In this document: positions 52,816-62,160 of the stretch, piece after piece
Layout: every line of letters begins with the position of its first letter
Position numbering within the stretch: the stretch's first letter is position 1
DNA from: Flavisolibacter amylovorans
GTDB taxonomy: Bacteria > Bacteroidota > Bacteroidia > Chitinophagales > Chitinophagaceae
NCBI RefSeq assembly: GCF_039541815.1
Contig: NZ_BAABGY010000007.1
Location: 310,001 to 374,000 of the forward strand
Direction: 5' to 3'
DNA: 64,000 nucleotides
Position numbers and translations under genes: made by a program
Notes under the pieces: model-generated
The model's database searches: none
What the model was told of the DNA's origin: nothing
Seen by the model: only the letters and a program-made list of their open reading frames with translations

Positions 52816-54558
52816 TTAGAAGGATTTTACATCCGTCTTGGTCTTCGTCTTGTTGTCTTCGGTCTTCACTTTGGTTTTCTTGCCGTCCTCGGTCTTTACT
52901 TTGATCTTGTTGTCTTCGATCTTCACTTTCACTTTCCCGCTCGTTACGGCGTCGGCAAGCTTCACGGCCTCGTAGGCGTTGATGATGCCACCGGTACGCG
53001 ACAGGCTGGAGAACGGTACTTCCTCCACGTCGCCGGGCTTGGCGGTCTTCGTATCGAGCTTCACCACGCTGTTCTCGAGCACCCACTTCAGCTGCGGGGC
53101 CGTAAGGGTCGGGAAGTACTCCCACACGAGCGCCGCTACGCCGGCAGCTACCGGGGAAGCCATCGAGGTGCCCGAGTTGGAGCCGTAAGTATTGCCACCA
53201 GGGATGGTGGAGTAGATGTCGCGGCCAGGCGCGAAGAGGTCGGCTTCGTTCTTACCCCAGTTGGAGAAGTCGGCAGCAAGGCCACCGTTCTTCGGGTCGC
53301 CCGAGGCGCCGATGGTGAGCCAGGTAGTGGCGCGGCCCTCGTTCAGGAAAGAAGCGTTCGGGAAGTTGTAATCCTGGTCGAGGTTCTTGGCGTCGTTGCC
53401 GGCGGCATGCACCAGGATCACACCCTTTTCCTGGGCATAGCGTACCGCATCGTCCACCCACTGCTTTTGCGGGGAGAAGCTCTTGCCGAAGCTCATGTTG
53501 ATGATCTTGGCGCCATTGTCGACCGCGTAGCGGATGGCGAGGGCAATGTCCTTGTCGTGCTCGTCGCCATCGGGCACAGCGCGGAGGCTCATGATGCGCA
53601 CGTTGTCGGCCACGCCGTCCATGCCTTTCTCATTGCCACGCACCGCGGCAATGATCCCCGAAACGTGGGTGCCATGCGAAGGCGAAGCGGCCATGACGTC
53701 GTTGTTGCCGTAGTTGCGGTCGTTGATATCGGCTTCGTTGTCGCCCGTGATCTCGCCGCGGTAGTTGCGCGGAGCCTTAGTAATCGCTTCGGCCTTCATG
53801 ATCCCGCCTTCAAGCTCACCGAGGATTTGGGTATTGGTGATGTCGAAGTTCTTGTTGGCGGTAAAGATCTGCATGTACATCTGGCGCGTCACGTTCACTT
53901 CCATCGGCTCGGTACCGGGAGGGGTGTAGGCCTTCAGGTCGTTGCCGGTGAATTCTTTCTTGTTGAGGCGAACGGCGAGTACGGAGTCGCCGCGCTTGAT
54001 CATGGGGTACATCCGCTCGAGGAGCTTCACCTGGTTGGGATCTACGCCGCTGGTCACGTTGTTCCGGGCACGCACCCAGTCGCGGTACAGTGCCTTTTCC
54101 GCGGCAGGAACGGAGTTGCTGTCGACGCCCTCGTATTTCGCGCGGTACTGGTGGTAGAAGCGGGCGCCCTCATAGGAGTCCTGCTTCACGTTGCGGCCGT
54201 CTTTGCCGCCCAGGAAGTTCCAGCCATGGATATCGTCCACATAGCCGTTCTTGTCGTCGTCGATGCCATTGCCGGCGATCTCTTTCGGATTCCGCCAAAG
54301 CACGGGCTTCAGGTCCTCGTGCAGGGTGTCGATGCCGGAGTCGATCACGGCCACCACAACGGTCTGGCTCTTGCGTCCCTTCAGGAAGTCGTATGCCTTG
54401 TCGAGCGAAATGCCGTAGTAGCCATCGGTGGCGCGGTCGCGGGTGTGCCAGCCTTTGGGGGTGCCGGCGGCCTCTGCCTGTGCGGCGGCGTCGAATCCGA
54501 GGCCGGCGGAGAGGGCCAGCAGGAGGAGGTTACGGGCGGGAAAATGTGTTCTTTTCAT
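52816..54558 (-). CDS. subtilisin-like serine peptidase (S8), exported, with charged repeat tail
   Basis: This 580-residue protein starts at ATG 54558. A signal peptide (about 10-28) is followed by the S8 domain with the catalytic triad Asp73 (VVVAVIDSGID), His295 (SPSHGTHVSGIIA) and Ser465 (GTSMASPVAAG). A large insertion between the Asp and His motifs (about 90-280) enlarges the domain. The tail (about 540-580) consists of Lys/Thr/Asp repeats (VKIEDNK, VKTEDGK, VKTEDNK, TKTDVK). No T9SS domain is visible. The TAATTTTA box at 54580-54587 precedes the start. Confidence 0.92.
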   Translation of the reverse strand: MKRTHFPARNLLLLALSAGLGFDAAAQAEAAGTPKGWHTRDRATDGYYGISLDKAYDFLKGRKSQTVVVAVIDSGIDTLHEDLKPVLWRNPKEIAGNGIDDDKNGYVDDIHGWNFLGGKDGRNVKQDSYEGARFYHQYRAKYEGVDSNSVPAAEKALYRDWVRARNNVTSGVDPNQVKLLERMYPMIKRGDSVLAVRLNKKEFTGNDLKAYTPPGTEPMEVNVTRQMYMQIFTANKNFDITNTQILGELEGGIMKAEAITKAPRNYRGEITGDNEADINDRNYGNNDVMAASPSHGTHVSGIIAAVRGNEKGMDGVADNVRIMSLRAVPDGDEHDKDIALAIRYAVDNGAKIINMSFGKSFSPQKQWVDDAVRYAQEKGVILVHAAGNDAKNLDQDYNFPNASFLNEGRATTWLTIGASGDPKNGGLAADFSNWGKNEADLFAPGRDIYSTIPGGNTYGSNSGTSMASPVAAGVAALVWEYFPTLTAPQLKWVLENSVVKLDTKTAKPGDVEEVPFSSLSRTGGIINAYEAVKLADAVTSGKVKVKIEDNKIKVKTEDGKKTKVKTEDNKTKTKTDVKSF

Positions 54559-54579
54559 GAAATCGTTTGGATATAGACC

Positions 54580-54587
54580 TAAAATTA
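54580..54587 (-). promoter_or_regulatory. -7 box of the subtilase gene
   Basis: TAATTTTA on the minus strand (TAnnTTTG with final A), 21 bases before ATG 54558. Confidence 0.5.
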
Positions 54588-54620
54588 AGGGGAAGCGTTG
54601 ATAGGGATTTGTGAAAACAA

Positions 54621-54674
54621 GGTTTTGGAGGTTTTAGCGGTTTTGGTGGTTTCAGAAGGTTTCGAATGGTTCGG
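54621..54674. repeat. nonamer array (6 units) that decays along its length
   Basis: GGTTTTGGA GGTTTTAGC GGTTTTGGT GGTTTCAGA AGGTTTCGA ATGGTTCGG. The 9-base phase is kept while the word loses identity from left to right. Confidence 0.8.
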
Positions 54675-54714
54675 ATGCTGGCGCGAGGCGCGCTGCTTCA
54701 CCATCCGGTATGCG

Positions 54715-54735
54715 CTATTCCCTATTCGCTATTCC
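54715..54735. repeat. heptamer array (3 units)
   Basis: CTATTCC CTATTCG CTATTCC, upstream of the large secreted protein gene. Confidence 0.7.
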
Positions 54736-54844
54736 CTCTTTTTCTTCCCATCAATCCCGCCTTTTGTTCCCAAAGCTCTTCGTTTGTGCCCGAAAGTGAG
54801 TCTCTTGGTGACCGTGCGGCTCCGCACACCCCAAAACCAACAAT

Positions 54845-57800
54845 ATGAGACGCTCCCTCTTTTTCCTCTTCCTGCTGGCGGGCTTTTTCCGGCCAGCACT
54901 TGCACAGACCGGCAACGTAGACCTATCCTACAACAGCAACGATCCCGGCTTCGGCAAGGGTGACGGGCCCGACCTCGGGATTTATGCCATGGCGCCCTAC
55001 GGACCCACCCAGACGCTCGTAGGCGGTTATTTTGTGACCTACAACGGCGCCTACCGCTACCGCCTCGCCCTCCTCAACGCCGATGGCACGCTCGATCCGT
55101 CCTTCAATGCCGGTTCGTCCGTAGACGGCATCGTATACCGGCTTGTGGTTCAGCCAGACGGCAAGATCCTGGTCGGTGGCGACTTCAACAATTTCAACGG
55201 CATCCCGCACGGCGGCATTCTGCGCCTCAACGCCAACGGCTCCATCGACAATACCTTCCAGGGCTATGGCGTGGACCGCCAGGTGAACGACATCGTGCTG
55301 CTGCCCGACGGAAAGATCCTTGTAGCCGGCGACTTCACCAATTACAACGGCACGGCGGTCGACGATCTTATTCGCCTCAATGCCGACGGCACGCTCGACA
55401 ACAGTTTCGCGCTGCCTGCCTTTGGCAGCACCACCTCGTATTACCTCCACACGGTAAAGGTGCTTTCGAATGCGAAGCTGCTGATCGGTGGTCGCTTCCC
55501 GGCAATAAATGGCATTCCGCGGTCGGGTATCGCCAGGCTGAACAGCGATGGCACGCCCGACGCCTCCTGGGCTCCGGCCGGCGTCAATGGCAGCGGGCAT
55601 GCCGAAGGGCTTGGCGAGGTACGCGCCATCGCCTTCCAGGCCGATGGGCAGATCCTTCTCGGCGGCTTCATTGCTTCCTATAACGGCGCCGCCGCCAACA
55701 ACCTCGTACGCATCAACCCGGACGGTTCCCGCGACGCTTCGCTCGTAGGACGCACCACCTGGCCGCCCACGAGGGCCAGTGCCGGCGTATACTGCATCCT
55801 GCCCCAGGCCGACGGAAAGATCATGATCGGGGGCGACTTCACGGGCTACCAGAACTACTCCGTACAGAGTATGACCCGTGTGCTCGCCAATGGGTCCATC
55901 GATCTGACGTTTACCCGTATGAACAGTTTCGTGGCGCGCCCCGTATATGCCATCCGCCAGCTCGCCAACGGCAAGTACCTCGCCATCGCCCGCTCCGGCC
56001 ATTGGAACGGCATCGTGCGCGGCGGGATCGTCCGGTTCGAGAACAACGGAGAGGTAGACCTGACCTACAATACGGGCGGCGGCGCCTCCTCCTACGTTTT
56101 TGGGATCCTGGCGCATCCGAACGGCAAAAACCTCGTAACCGGCCGCTTTTATGGCTATCACCAGCAGTACAAAGAGTATATGGCCTGGACCAACGACGAC
56201 GGCTCCCTGGTAGCCGGTATCACCGGAACCACCCACAACGGCTGGCCCAATTCGGTGGCACTGCAGCCAAATGGAAAGATGATCATCGGCGGCGGGTTCA
56301 CGGGCTACCTGGGCCTGCCGCGCGCAAACCTGGCACGGATCAACCCCGACGGCACCGGCGATCCCAGCTTCGGTACCGGCTATGCCTCGGGTCCGAACGG
56401 TACAGTGCACCACGTTCAGCTGCTGCCGGATGGCAAGGCGCTCGTGAGCGGCACCTTCAGCACCTACGGCGGCACCCCCACCGGCTCGCTGGTACGGGTG
56501 AACACCGACGGAACGCTCGATGGCAACTTCAACGCCGGAACGGGTCCGAACGGTCGCGTACGCGCCTCTATAGTACAGGCAGACGGCAAGGTGGTCATCG
56601 GCGGCGAGTTTACCACTTACAATGGTACTTCCGCAAGGTATATCGCCCGTATCAACACCGACGGATCCCTCGATGGCACCTTCAACAGCGGCACGGGCTT
56701 CGACAGCTGGGTGCTGGCGCTGGCCCAGCAGCCCGACGGCCGCATCGTGGTCGGGGGCTACCTGCGCTCGTATAACAACGCACCCGTGAAAGGCCTCGTC
56801 CGCATCGGGGCCGACGGCACCCGCGACGCCGCTTTCAACCCGGATTTCGACTACTGGCCGGGCGCGCTGCTCGTGCAGGAGTCGGGTCATATCGTGGCTG
56901 CCGGGGATTTTTACAACGTCAATGGCGTTGCGCACCGCGCCATCGTTCGCCTGCGCCCCGACGGTACCAACGACCCTTCCTTCTCTGCCGGGGCCGGCGT
57001 CAATGCGCGGATCAACGCGCTGACCGGCCTGCCCAACGGCGACCTGCTGATCGGCGGTGAGTTTACCTCGGTGGACGGGATCGGACGCAACCGCGTGGCG
57101 CGCCTCAAAGGTGCAAAGGCAACCCTCGGTGCCCTGACCGCCACTTCGTTTTGCACCGGCACCTCGATCACCGTGCCCTGGACCGTGACGCAGGCCTTTG
57201 CGGCGGGCAATACATTTACCGCGCAACTTTCTGACGCAAACGGCTCCTTTGCGAACCCGACCGTACTGGGCAGCGTCAACGGAACCGGCTCCGGCGCGGT
57301 TACCGTGCCAATGCCGTCGGTTCCCTCCGGCAGCGGATACCGGGTGCGGGTAGTGGCTTCCGCACCCGAATGGTTCACCGCCGATAACGGGGCCGACATC
57401 ACGATCGCACAGACCACCACGACGATTTCCTATCCCACCGGCCCCTGGTGCACCACCACAGGTACGGGCACGGTGCAACTGCAGGGAGTGACGGGTGGCA
57501 CGTTCACCGCATCGCCCGCGGGCCTCGCGATCGACGCGGCCTCCGGCGCAATCGACATCGGTGCTTCCGCGTCCGGTATTTATACGGTATCCTACCTCTC
57601 CGGTGCGTGCGCCGTGCCGGTGACCACCCAGGTTGCCGTGCGGCCCGCCACCCTCATCCAGTCGCAGCCCAACCAGCTCGTGTGCGGCGGCACCCAGATG
57701 CCGGCACTGGCCTTCGGCGGTGCACCGGGTATCGGCTTTGCCTGGACCAATTCGAACACCAGCATCGGCCTCGCAGCCGATGGCGCCGGCAACCTGCCTG

Positions 57801-59287
57801 CGTTTACGGCGGTGAATACGAGCGGCGTCATGCAAACCGCATCCATCAACGTGCGCATCACCGGTGGCACGGGCTGTACGGCCAAGCCGATGGTGTTCCA
57901 GATCCGCGTATCCCCGCAACCGACGATGAGCCCCGTGGGCAACCAGGTGGTTTGCGCCGGCAACAACAGCAGCCCGGTCACGTTCAGTTCCACCGCCACC
58001 GGCGTCACGTTCGTATGGACGAACAGCAACCCTGCCATCGGATTGCGTGCAACGGGCGGCGGCCACATCCCTGCGTTTACCGTGCAGAACAATACCGGGA
58101 CTGCTCAGACGGGCACGATCACCGTTACGCCGCTGGCCGGTGGTTGCCCGGGCGTGCCGGTTAGCTATTCGTATACGGTGCACCCGCATGCAGCCAGCCT
58201 CTCCTACGCCGCGGCCTCGTTCTGTGCGCTGGGCAACGCACGCGCACAACTTACCGCGTCGGGCAACGGCACCTGGAGTGTGACTCCTGCCGGACTAACA
58301 GTGAGCCCCTGGGACGGCACCCTCAGCCTCACCGGTGCCGCCACCGGTAATTATACGGTGAGCTACACGGTGCCCAACACCGGCGGCGGCTGCCCCAATA
58401 GTGCTTCTACGAACGTAACGATCCTGCCGGGCGCTACCCTGGCCAATGTGCCCAACGCGGTATATTGCAACGGCGCCGCGGTACCGCCGCTCAGCTTCAT
58501 CGGCACCGCTACGGGCTTCAGCTGGGTCAACAGCAATACGGCAATCGGCCTGCCCGCCGCCGGAAGCGGCAACATCGCATCGTTTACCGCTACCAACACG
58601 GGCGACGAGCCGATATATGCATTCGTTCGGGTGACGGCGCTCGGTGACGGCACCAGCATTTGTTCGGCCAAACCGGAGACCTTCCGCATCACGGTCTTTC
58701 CGACGCCAAGGGTCATCGACCCCGGTCCGCAGGTGTTCTGCCGCGGCACGGCAGTGGCGCCTTTGACGTTCAGCACGCCGGTGCCGGGTACCAACGTGTA
58801 CTGGGTGAACTCGTCCAACAGCATCGGCCTCTATGCCACCTCGGGCGGCGCCACGGTGCCGGGCTTTACGGCGCAGAACCCCAACCCTGCCGGCAGCGGA
58901 ATTGCCGCCGCAAGTACGCTTACCGTTACGCCGTCTGCCAATAAATGTATCGGACCTTCGGTGGCGGTGGCCTATACGGTCAACGACTGCATCACGGGGC
59001 GCGGCGACGTGCCTTCGGAGGGAGGCACGCTACGCATGGCCGCCACCGAAGAAATACGGGTGGCGCCAAACCCAACCAATGGGCTGGCCACCGTGCGCTG
59101 GTCGGTGCCCGGTACCTGGACGGTGCAGTTGCTCGGGGCCTACGGGCAGGCCATCGGGCGCCCGGTTGCCGTCAACGGCGGCACGCATACGGTTGACCTG
59201 ACAGGTCTTCCTGCGGGCATGTATCGCCTTCAATTGCAGCACGTCGCTACCGGGAAATCGCAGCTTCGGAGCCTCGTGAAGCTCTGA
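54845..59287 (+). CDS. giant secreted protein: delta-60 repeats, Ig-like repeats, T9SS sorting domain
   Basis: This 1480-residue protein has a signal peptide (1-21, ending ALAQ). Residues about 25-760 carry about 13 delta-60 repeats of about 55 residues, each with a blade motif (QPDGKILVGGDF type) followed by a (L/I)NxDGTxDxSF motif, as expected of a large beta-propeller. About 770-1400 are Cys-containing Ig/PKD-like repeats, including four copies of a WxNSNxxIGL segment. The C-terminal domain (about 1400-1480: RVAPNPTNG, then GMYRLQLQH) is the T9SS type A signal. It is secreted and attached or released at the surface; the ligand is unknown. Confidence 0.88.
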   Translation: MRRSLFFLFLLAGFFRPALAQTGNVDLSYNSNDPGFGKGDGPDLGIYAMAPYGPTQTLVGGYFVTYNGAYRYRLALLNADGTLDPSFNAGSSVDGIVYRLVVQPDGKILVGGDFNNFNGIPHGGILRLNANGSIDNTFQGYGVDRQVNDIVLLPDGKILVAGDFTNYNGTAVDDLIRLNADGTLDNSFALPAFGSTTSYYLHTVKVLSNAKLLIGGRFPAINGIPRSGIARLNSDGTPDASWAPAGVNGSGHAEGLGEVRAIAFQADGQILLGGFIASYNGAAANNLVRINPDGSRDASLVGRTTWPPTRASAGVYCILPQADGKIMIGGDFTGYQNYSVQSMTRVLANGSIDLTFTRMNSFVARPVYAIRQLANGKYLAIARSGHWNGIVRGGIVRFENNGEVDLTYNTGGGASSYVFGILAHPNGKNLVTGRFYGYHQQYKEYMAWTNDDGSLVAGITGTTHNGWPNSVALQPNGKMIIGGGFTGYLGLPRANLARINPDGTGDPSFGTGYASGPNGTVHHVQLLPDGKALVSGTFSTYGGTPTGSLVRVNTDGTLDGNFNAGTGPNGRVRASIVQADGKVVIGGEFTTYNGTSARYIARINTDGSLDGTFNSGTGFDSWVLALAQQPDGRIVVGGYLRSYNNAPVKGLVRIGADGTRDAAFNPDFDYWPGALLVQESGHIVAAGDFYNVNGVAHRAIVRLRPDGTNDPSFSAGAGVNARINALTGLPNGDLLIGGEFTSVDGIGRNRVARLKGAKATLGALTATSFCTGTSITVPWTVTQAFAAGNTFTAQLSDANGSFANPTVLGSVNGTGSGAVTVPMPSVPSGSGYRVRVVASAPEWFTADNGADITIAQTTTTISYPTGPWCTTTGTGTVQLQGVTGGTFTASPAGLAIDAASGAIDIGASASGIYTVSYLSGACAVPVTTQVAVRPATLIQSQPNQLVCGGTQMPALAFGGAPGIGFAWTNSNTSIGLAADGAGNLPAFTAVNTSGVMQTASINVRITGGTGCTAKPMVFQIRVSPQPTMSPVGNQVVCAGNNSSPVTFSSTATGVTFVWTNSNPAIGLRATGGGHIPAFTVQNNTGTAQTGTITVTPLAGGCPGVPVSYSYTVHPHAASLSYAAASFCALGNARAQLTASGNGTWSVTPAGLTVSPWDGTLSLTGAATGNYTVSYTVPNTGGGCPNSASTNVTILPGATLANVPNAVYCNGAAVPPLSFIGTATGFSWVNSNTAIGLPAAGSGNIASFTATNTGDEPIYAFVRVTALGDGTSICSAKPETFRITVFPTPRVIDPGPQVFCRGTAVAPLTFSTPVPGTNVYWVNSSNSIGLYATSGGATVPGFTAQNPNPAGSGIAAASTLTVTPSANKCIGPSVAVAYTVNDCITGRGDVPSEGGTLRMAATEEIRVAPNPTNGLATVRWSVPGTWTVQLLGAYGQAIGRPVAVNGGTHTVDLTGLPAGMYRLQLQHVATGKSQLRSLVKL

Positions 59288-59320
59288 TCGGACTTACCAT
59301 CTTGGTTCCTGATAAAAGAC

Positions 59321-59350
59321 GCCCCGGCCGCAATGCCGGGGCTCTTTTTA
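59321..59350 (+). terminator. terminator of the giant protein gene
   Basis: GCCCCGGC-CGCAAT-GCCGGGGC followed by TCTTTTTA, 33 bases after the stop. Confidence 0.85.
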
Positions 59351-59485
59351 TGCACCTGCGTTCCGACCGGCCACCCGTTCGGCACTTGTGGTTGCCCGCC
59401 TGTGGCGCCGGTTGTGTACCTTTCAGGGCACTGGAGGGTGGCTGACCAACCGGCAGCCTGCGTCCAGCTTTATTAAATCAAGCTT

Positions 59486-59845
59486 ATGCGGTACGTACTC
59501 GTGATCCTGTTTTGCTTTAGTGGTTTGTTGGCAAGCGCCTGCGACTGTATCGGTGCCGGGGGGCTGGATAAGGCTGATGTCGCGTTCAAAGGCACGGTGT
59601 TGCGGGTGCGCCGCATCGAGAATGGCGGGGGAAGCTATGTGGTGCATTTCCGGGTGCAGGAGTGGTTCAAAGGAAGGCAGTATACACGCACCCTCTTTAT
59701 CGAAACGCCTTGCCTAAGTAAGGTCTGCTGCGGCATCCCGTTTAAGAGGGGAGAGGTGTACGAGGTGTACGCCAAAAACGAGCCGGACCGAATGGTAACG
59801 TCCGCCTGCTGGAAAACGAAGCGCGTCGGTACCGCTACGAAATAG
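59486..59845 (+). CDS. small exported Cys-rich protein, TIMP/NTR-like
   Basis: This 119-residue protein starts at ATG 59486 (MRYVLVIL). A hydrophobic signal (3-17) ends at LLASACDCIG, where Cys19 and Cys21 follow the signal; a lipoprotein cleavage site is possible but weak. The body includes ADVAFKGTVLRVR, FRVQEWFKG and a later CLSKVCCG (Cys pair) and TSACWK. The Cys after the signal and the FKG-type strand pattern resemble the NTR/TIMP-type fold used by secreted inhibitors. This is a fold-level guess, not a confirmed assignment. Function unknown. Confidence 0.65.
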   Translation: MRYVLVILFCFSGLLASACDCIGAGGLDKADVAFKGTVLRVRRIENGGGSYVVHFRVQEWFKGRQYTRTLFIETPCLSKVCCGIPFKRGEVYEVYAKNEPDRMVTSACWKTKRVGTATK

Positions 59846-59966
59846 CGGTCCGGAACGGCGCGCCGCATGCCGGTCAGGATGATTCGTTTCGGATCGGAGC
59901 CTGGATGGGCGGGAGCGTGCCGGGTGCGGGCGCAGGTGGTGCAGCTTATAAACCGATCGACCTGAT

Positions 59967-60398
59967 ATGGCAACTAAAAACAAAACCGCAGCTACGACGG
60001 CCGATGTGACGGCCTTCATCAACACGTTCGTAGACAAGGAGCAGAAAAAACAGGACAGCTTTCGACTCGTAGCGCTGATGCAGGCGTGGACGGGGGCGCC
60101 GCCCCGGATGTGGGGACCGACCATTATCGGGTTCGGGAGCTACCACTACCGCTACGCCAGCGGTCACGAGGGCGATGCGCCCCTGCTCGGATTCTCGCCC
60201 CGCAAGGCCGAATTCTCCCTGTATGTAACGGTGCCCGGCAAGGAAGACCCGGAGCTGTTGGCGAGACTGGGGAAATACAGGATGGGAAAAGCGTGCATCT
60301 ACTTCAAAAAGCTGGATGACCTCGACCTGGAGGTACTGGAGCAGATCAGCAAACAAAGTGTGGCGTACGTCAAGGCCACGTATCCTGCAAGTAGTTGA
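59967..60398 (+). CDS. DUF1801 domain protein
   Basis: This 143-residue soluble protein has features of the DUF1801 family: ADVTAFINTFVDKEQKKQDSF near the N-terminus, GPTIIGFGSYHYRYASG (about 50-66) and FSPRKAEFSLYV, then KYRMGKACIYFKKLDDLDL. The family is common in Bacteroidota and other bacteria, sometimes beside DNA-repair genes, and has no established reaction. It starts 121 bases after the previous gene's stop, so it may have a separate promoter in that gap. Confidence 0.88.
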   Translation: MATKNKTAATTADVTAFINTFVDKEQKKQDSFRLVALMQAWTGAPPRMWGPTIIGFGSYHYRYASGHEGDAPLLGFSPRKAEFSLYVTVPGKEDPELLARLGKYRMGKACIYFKKLDDLDLEVLEQISKQSVAYVKATYPASS

Positions 60399-60407
60399 AA
60401 ATCGTGC

Positions 60408-60451
60408 AAAAAAAAGCGGCAGGAGTGGGGGCGTTCCCTGCTTCCTGCCGC
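60408..60451 (-). terminator. terminator of the ABC transporter genes
   Basis: GCGGCAGGA / TCCTGCCGC with an 18-base loop that can pair further, and an A8 tract giving U8 on the minus strand. It lies between the DUF1801 stop and the permease stop and may serve both directions. Confidence 0.75.
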
Positions 60452-60487
60452 ATTGCCTTATTGAAATATGTTCGGTCCTGTATCGGG

Positions 60488-61249
60488 TCAGGCCGTCATC
60501 CTTCTGTTCCGGAAATCCGCGAAACCCAGTATGAGGAACAACAGGGCATAGGCCAGTGATGTCCAGGCCATCTGCCCAAGCAGGGGCTGCGTACGGGGCA
60601 GTAACGAGAAGGTCTGGAAGCTATAGGGGAAATAGGTAGCGAAGGACGACTTGTACTCGAACACCATCAGGGTGCCGGTAAGCCACAGTGCGAGTCCCAC
60701 GGCGATCGGAATGATAAAGTTCCGGAAGCGCAGCCCGAGCCAGAACTGGAAGGAGCCGATCGCCAGTGCGGCGAGGTACATGTTGCCCCATTTCGCCAGC
60801 ACCTTGCCCAGGTCGAAGGGATTTTGAAGCAGGTGGAGGCTCGGGTCGATGAAGTTAGCCGCCACCACCACGACTCCCATGAAGATCAGGTCGGCTACCA
60901 GGAAAAGGAACAGCAGCAAATGGATGTTGAGGAACTTGGCAAGGAACACGCGTCCTTTCGTATGCGGTGCGGTGAGCACCTGCTTCCAGGTATTATTACG
61001 GTATTCGATCTGCGGCAGCAGCGTACACACCAGGATCACGAACATCGGGAAGATCACGAGCCCGTTCATTTCCGAAGCTACCCGGAAGATGGAATTCAGC
61101 GGGTCCTTGCGCGTGTCGTCCAGCCCGTCGACGATGAGGTTCAGCAGGAAGGTGAAGGGTATGACGGCTGCGCCCACGAGGGTAAAATAAAAAGAGGCGG
61201 TACGTTTTGTCTTGAGCATTTCTGCTTTGAGGGCAATGGCTAGTTTCAT
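60488..61249 (-). CDS. ABC exporter permease
   Basis: This 254-residue protein starts at ATG 61249 (MKLAIALKAEMLKTKRTASFYF). It has six hydrophobic segments: about 22-43, 65-85, 105-128, 150-168, 175-193 and 225-245. The N-terminal amphipathic helix and the EIEYRNNTWKQ-type loop after the second helix (here QIEYRNNTWKQVL) are typical of the ABC-2/NatB-type permease. It pairs with the ATPase just upstream, which it overlaps as ATGA. The exported substrate (lantibiotic, sodium or other) is unknown. Confidence 0.85.
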   Translation of the reverse strand: MKLAIALKAEMLKTKRTASFYFTLVGAAVIPFTFLLNLIVDGLDDTRKDPLNSIFRVASEMNGLVIFPMFVILVCTLLPQIEYRNNTWKQVLTAPHTKGRVFLAKFLNIHLLLFLFLVADLIFMGVVVVAANFIDPSLHLLQNPFDLGKVLAKWGNMYLAALAIGSFQFWLGLRFRNFIIPIAVGLALWLTGTLMVFEYKSSFATYFPYSFQTFSLLPRTQPLLGQMAWTSLAYALLFLILGFADFRNRRMTA

Positions 61250-62160
61250 GCGTGTTCGGATGTAAGGTCGATGAATAATTGTTCGAGGTCGCTTTCCTTG
61301 GGGTGAAGCAGGTATACGTCGAGCCCGCCCTCGGTGAGCCGGCGGTTGATTCGGGCCACCTGCTCGGTATCGTCGTACACCACGCTGAGGCCTTCTTCGC
61401 CGAGCTCGGGTGCGTGCTCCCGCAGGATGCGGCAAGCCGCTTCGTTGTCGGATGTGCGCAGCAGGAGGCGCGCCCGTTGCCGCTGCAATCCCTGCAGCTC
61501 GGCGAGCGGACCCTGGAAAAGCATCTTTCCCTTGTAAATGATGCCGATGTGGCTCACCATCCGCTCAATCTCGCCGAGCAAGTGCGAGGAGATCAGGATG
61601 GTCATGCCGTGGTCGCGGTTGAGGCGTTTGATGAGCGCGCGCAGCTCGATGATGCCCGCCGGATCGAGGCCGTTGGCGGGTTCGTCGAGGATCAGCAGTT
61701 CCGGTGCAGGGAGCAGTGCCAGCGCGATCGACAGCCGCTGCTTCATACCCAGCGAGAACTTTTTTACGACCTTATTGCCGGTATCGTCGAGGCCTACGAT
61801 CCCGAGCACCTCGTCGATCCGTGTTTTAGAAGCGCCATACGTAGCGCGGTATACCTCTAGGTTCTCCCGGGCGGTGAGGTGCCCGTAGAGCGACGGCGAT
61901 TCGATCAAAGAGCCGGTGCGGGATAAGATGGCCTCGCGGTTCTGGAGCAGGTGCTGTCCGAAGATCTCGATGTCGCCCTGCTGCTTGTTCAGCAGTCCCA
62001 GCAGGAGCGAAAGAGTAGTGGTCTTGCCGGAGCCGTTGGGACCAAGGAAGCCGTAGATGCTGCCACGGGGCACTTCCAGGTTGATGTCGAAAAGCGTTTG
62101 CACACCGCGCGCATAATGGTAGGAAAGCCCGGTGGTACGGATGACGGGAGGTGCTTGCAT
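61246..62160 (-). CDS. ABC exporter ATP-binding protein
   Basis: This 304-residue ATPase starts at ATG 62160. Walker A is FLGPNGSGKTTTLSL (about 36-50), the signature is SLGMKQRLSIALALL, and Walker B is PELLILDEPANGLDP. A C-terminal accessory region (about 215-304) resembles the BcrA/NatA type. It provides energy to the permease encoded after it. Together they form a bacitracin- or lantibiotic-type export system. No two-component regulator or peptide gene is adjacent. Confidence 0.88.
   Translation of the reverse strand: MQAPPVIRTTGLSYHYARGVQTLFDINLEVPRGSIYGFLGPNGSGKTTTLSLLLGLLNKQQGDIEIFGQHLLQNREAILSRTGSLIESPSLYGHLTARENLEVYRATYGASKTRIDEVLGIVGLDDTGNKVVKKFSLGMKQRLSIALALLPAPELLILDEPANGLDPAGIIELRALIKRLNRDHGMTILISSHLLGEIERMVSHIGIIYKGKMLFQGPLAELQGLQRQRARLLLRTSDNEAACRILREHAPELGEEGLSVVYDDTEQVARINRRLTEGGLDVYLLHPKESDLEQLFIDLTSEHA

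Noticed and set aside
54923..58249. A 1108-residue open frame on the minus strand opposite the giant protein gene
   Set aside because: The frame is antisense to a GC-rich, repetitive coding region, where strong codon bias and repeats remove stop codons. Its translation shows no domain features and runs against the clearly coding delta-60 and T9SS sequence.
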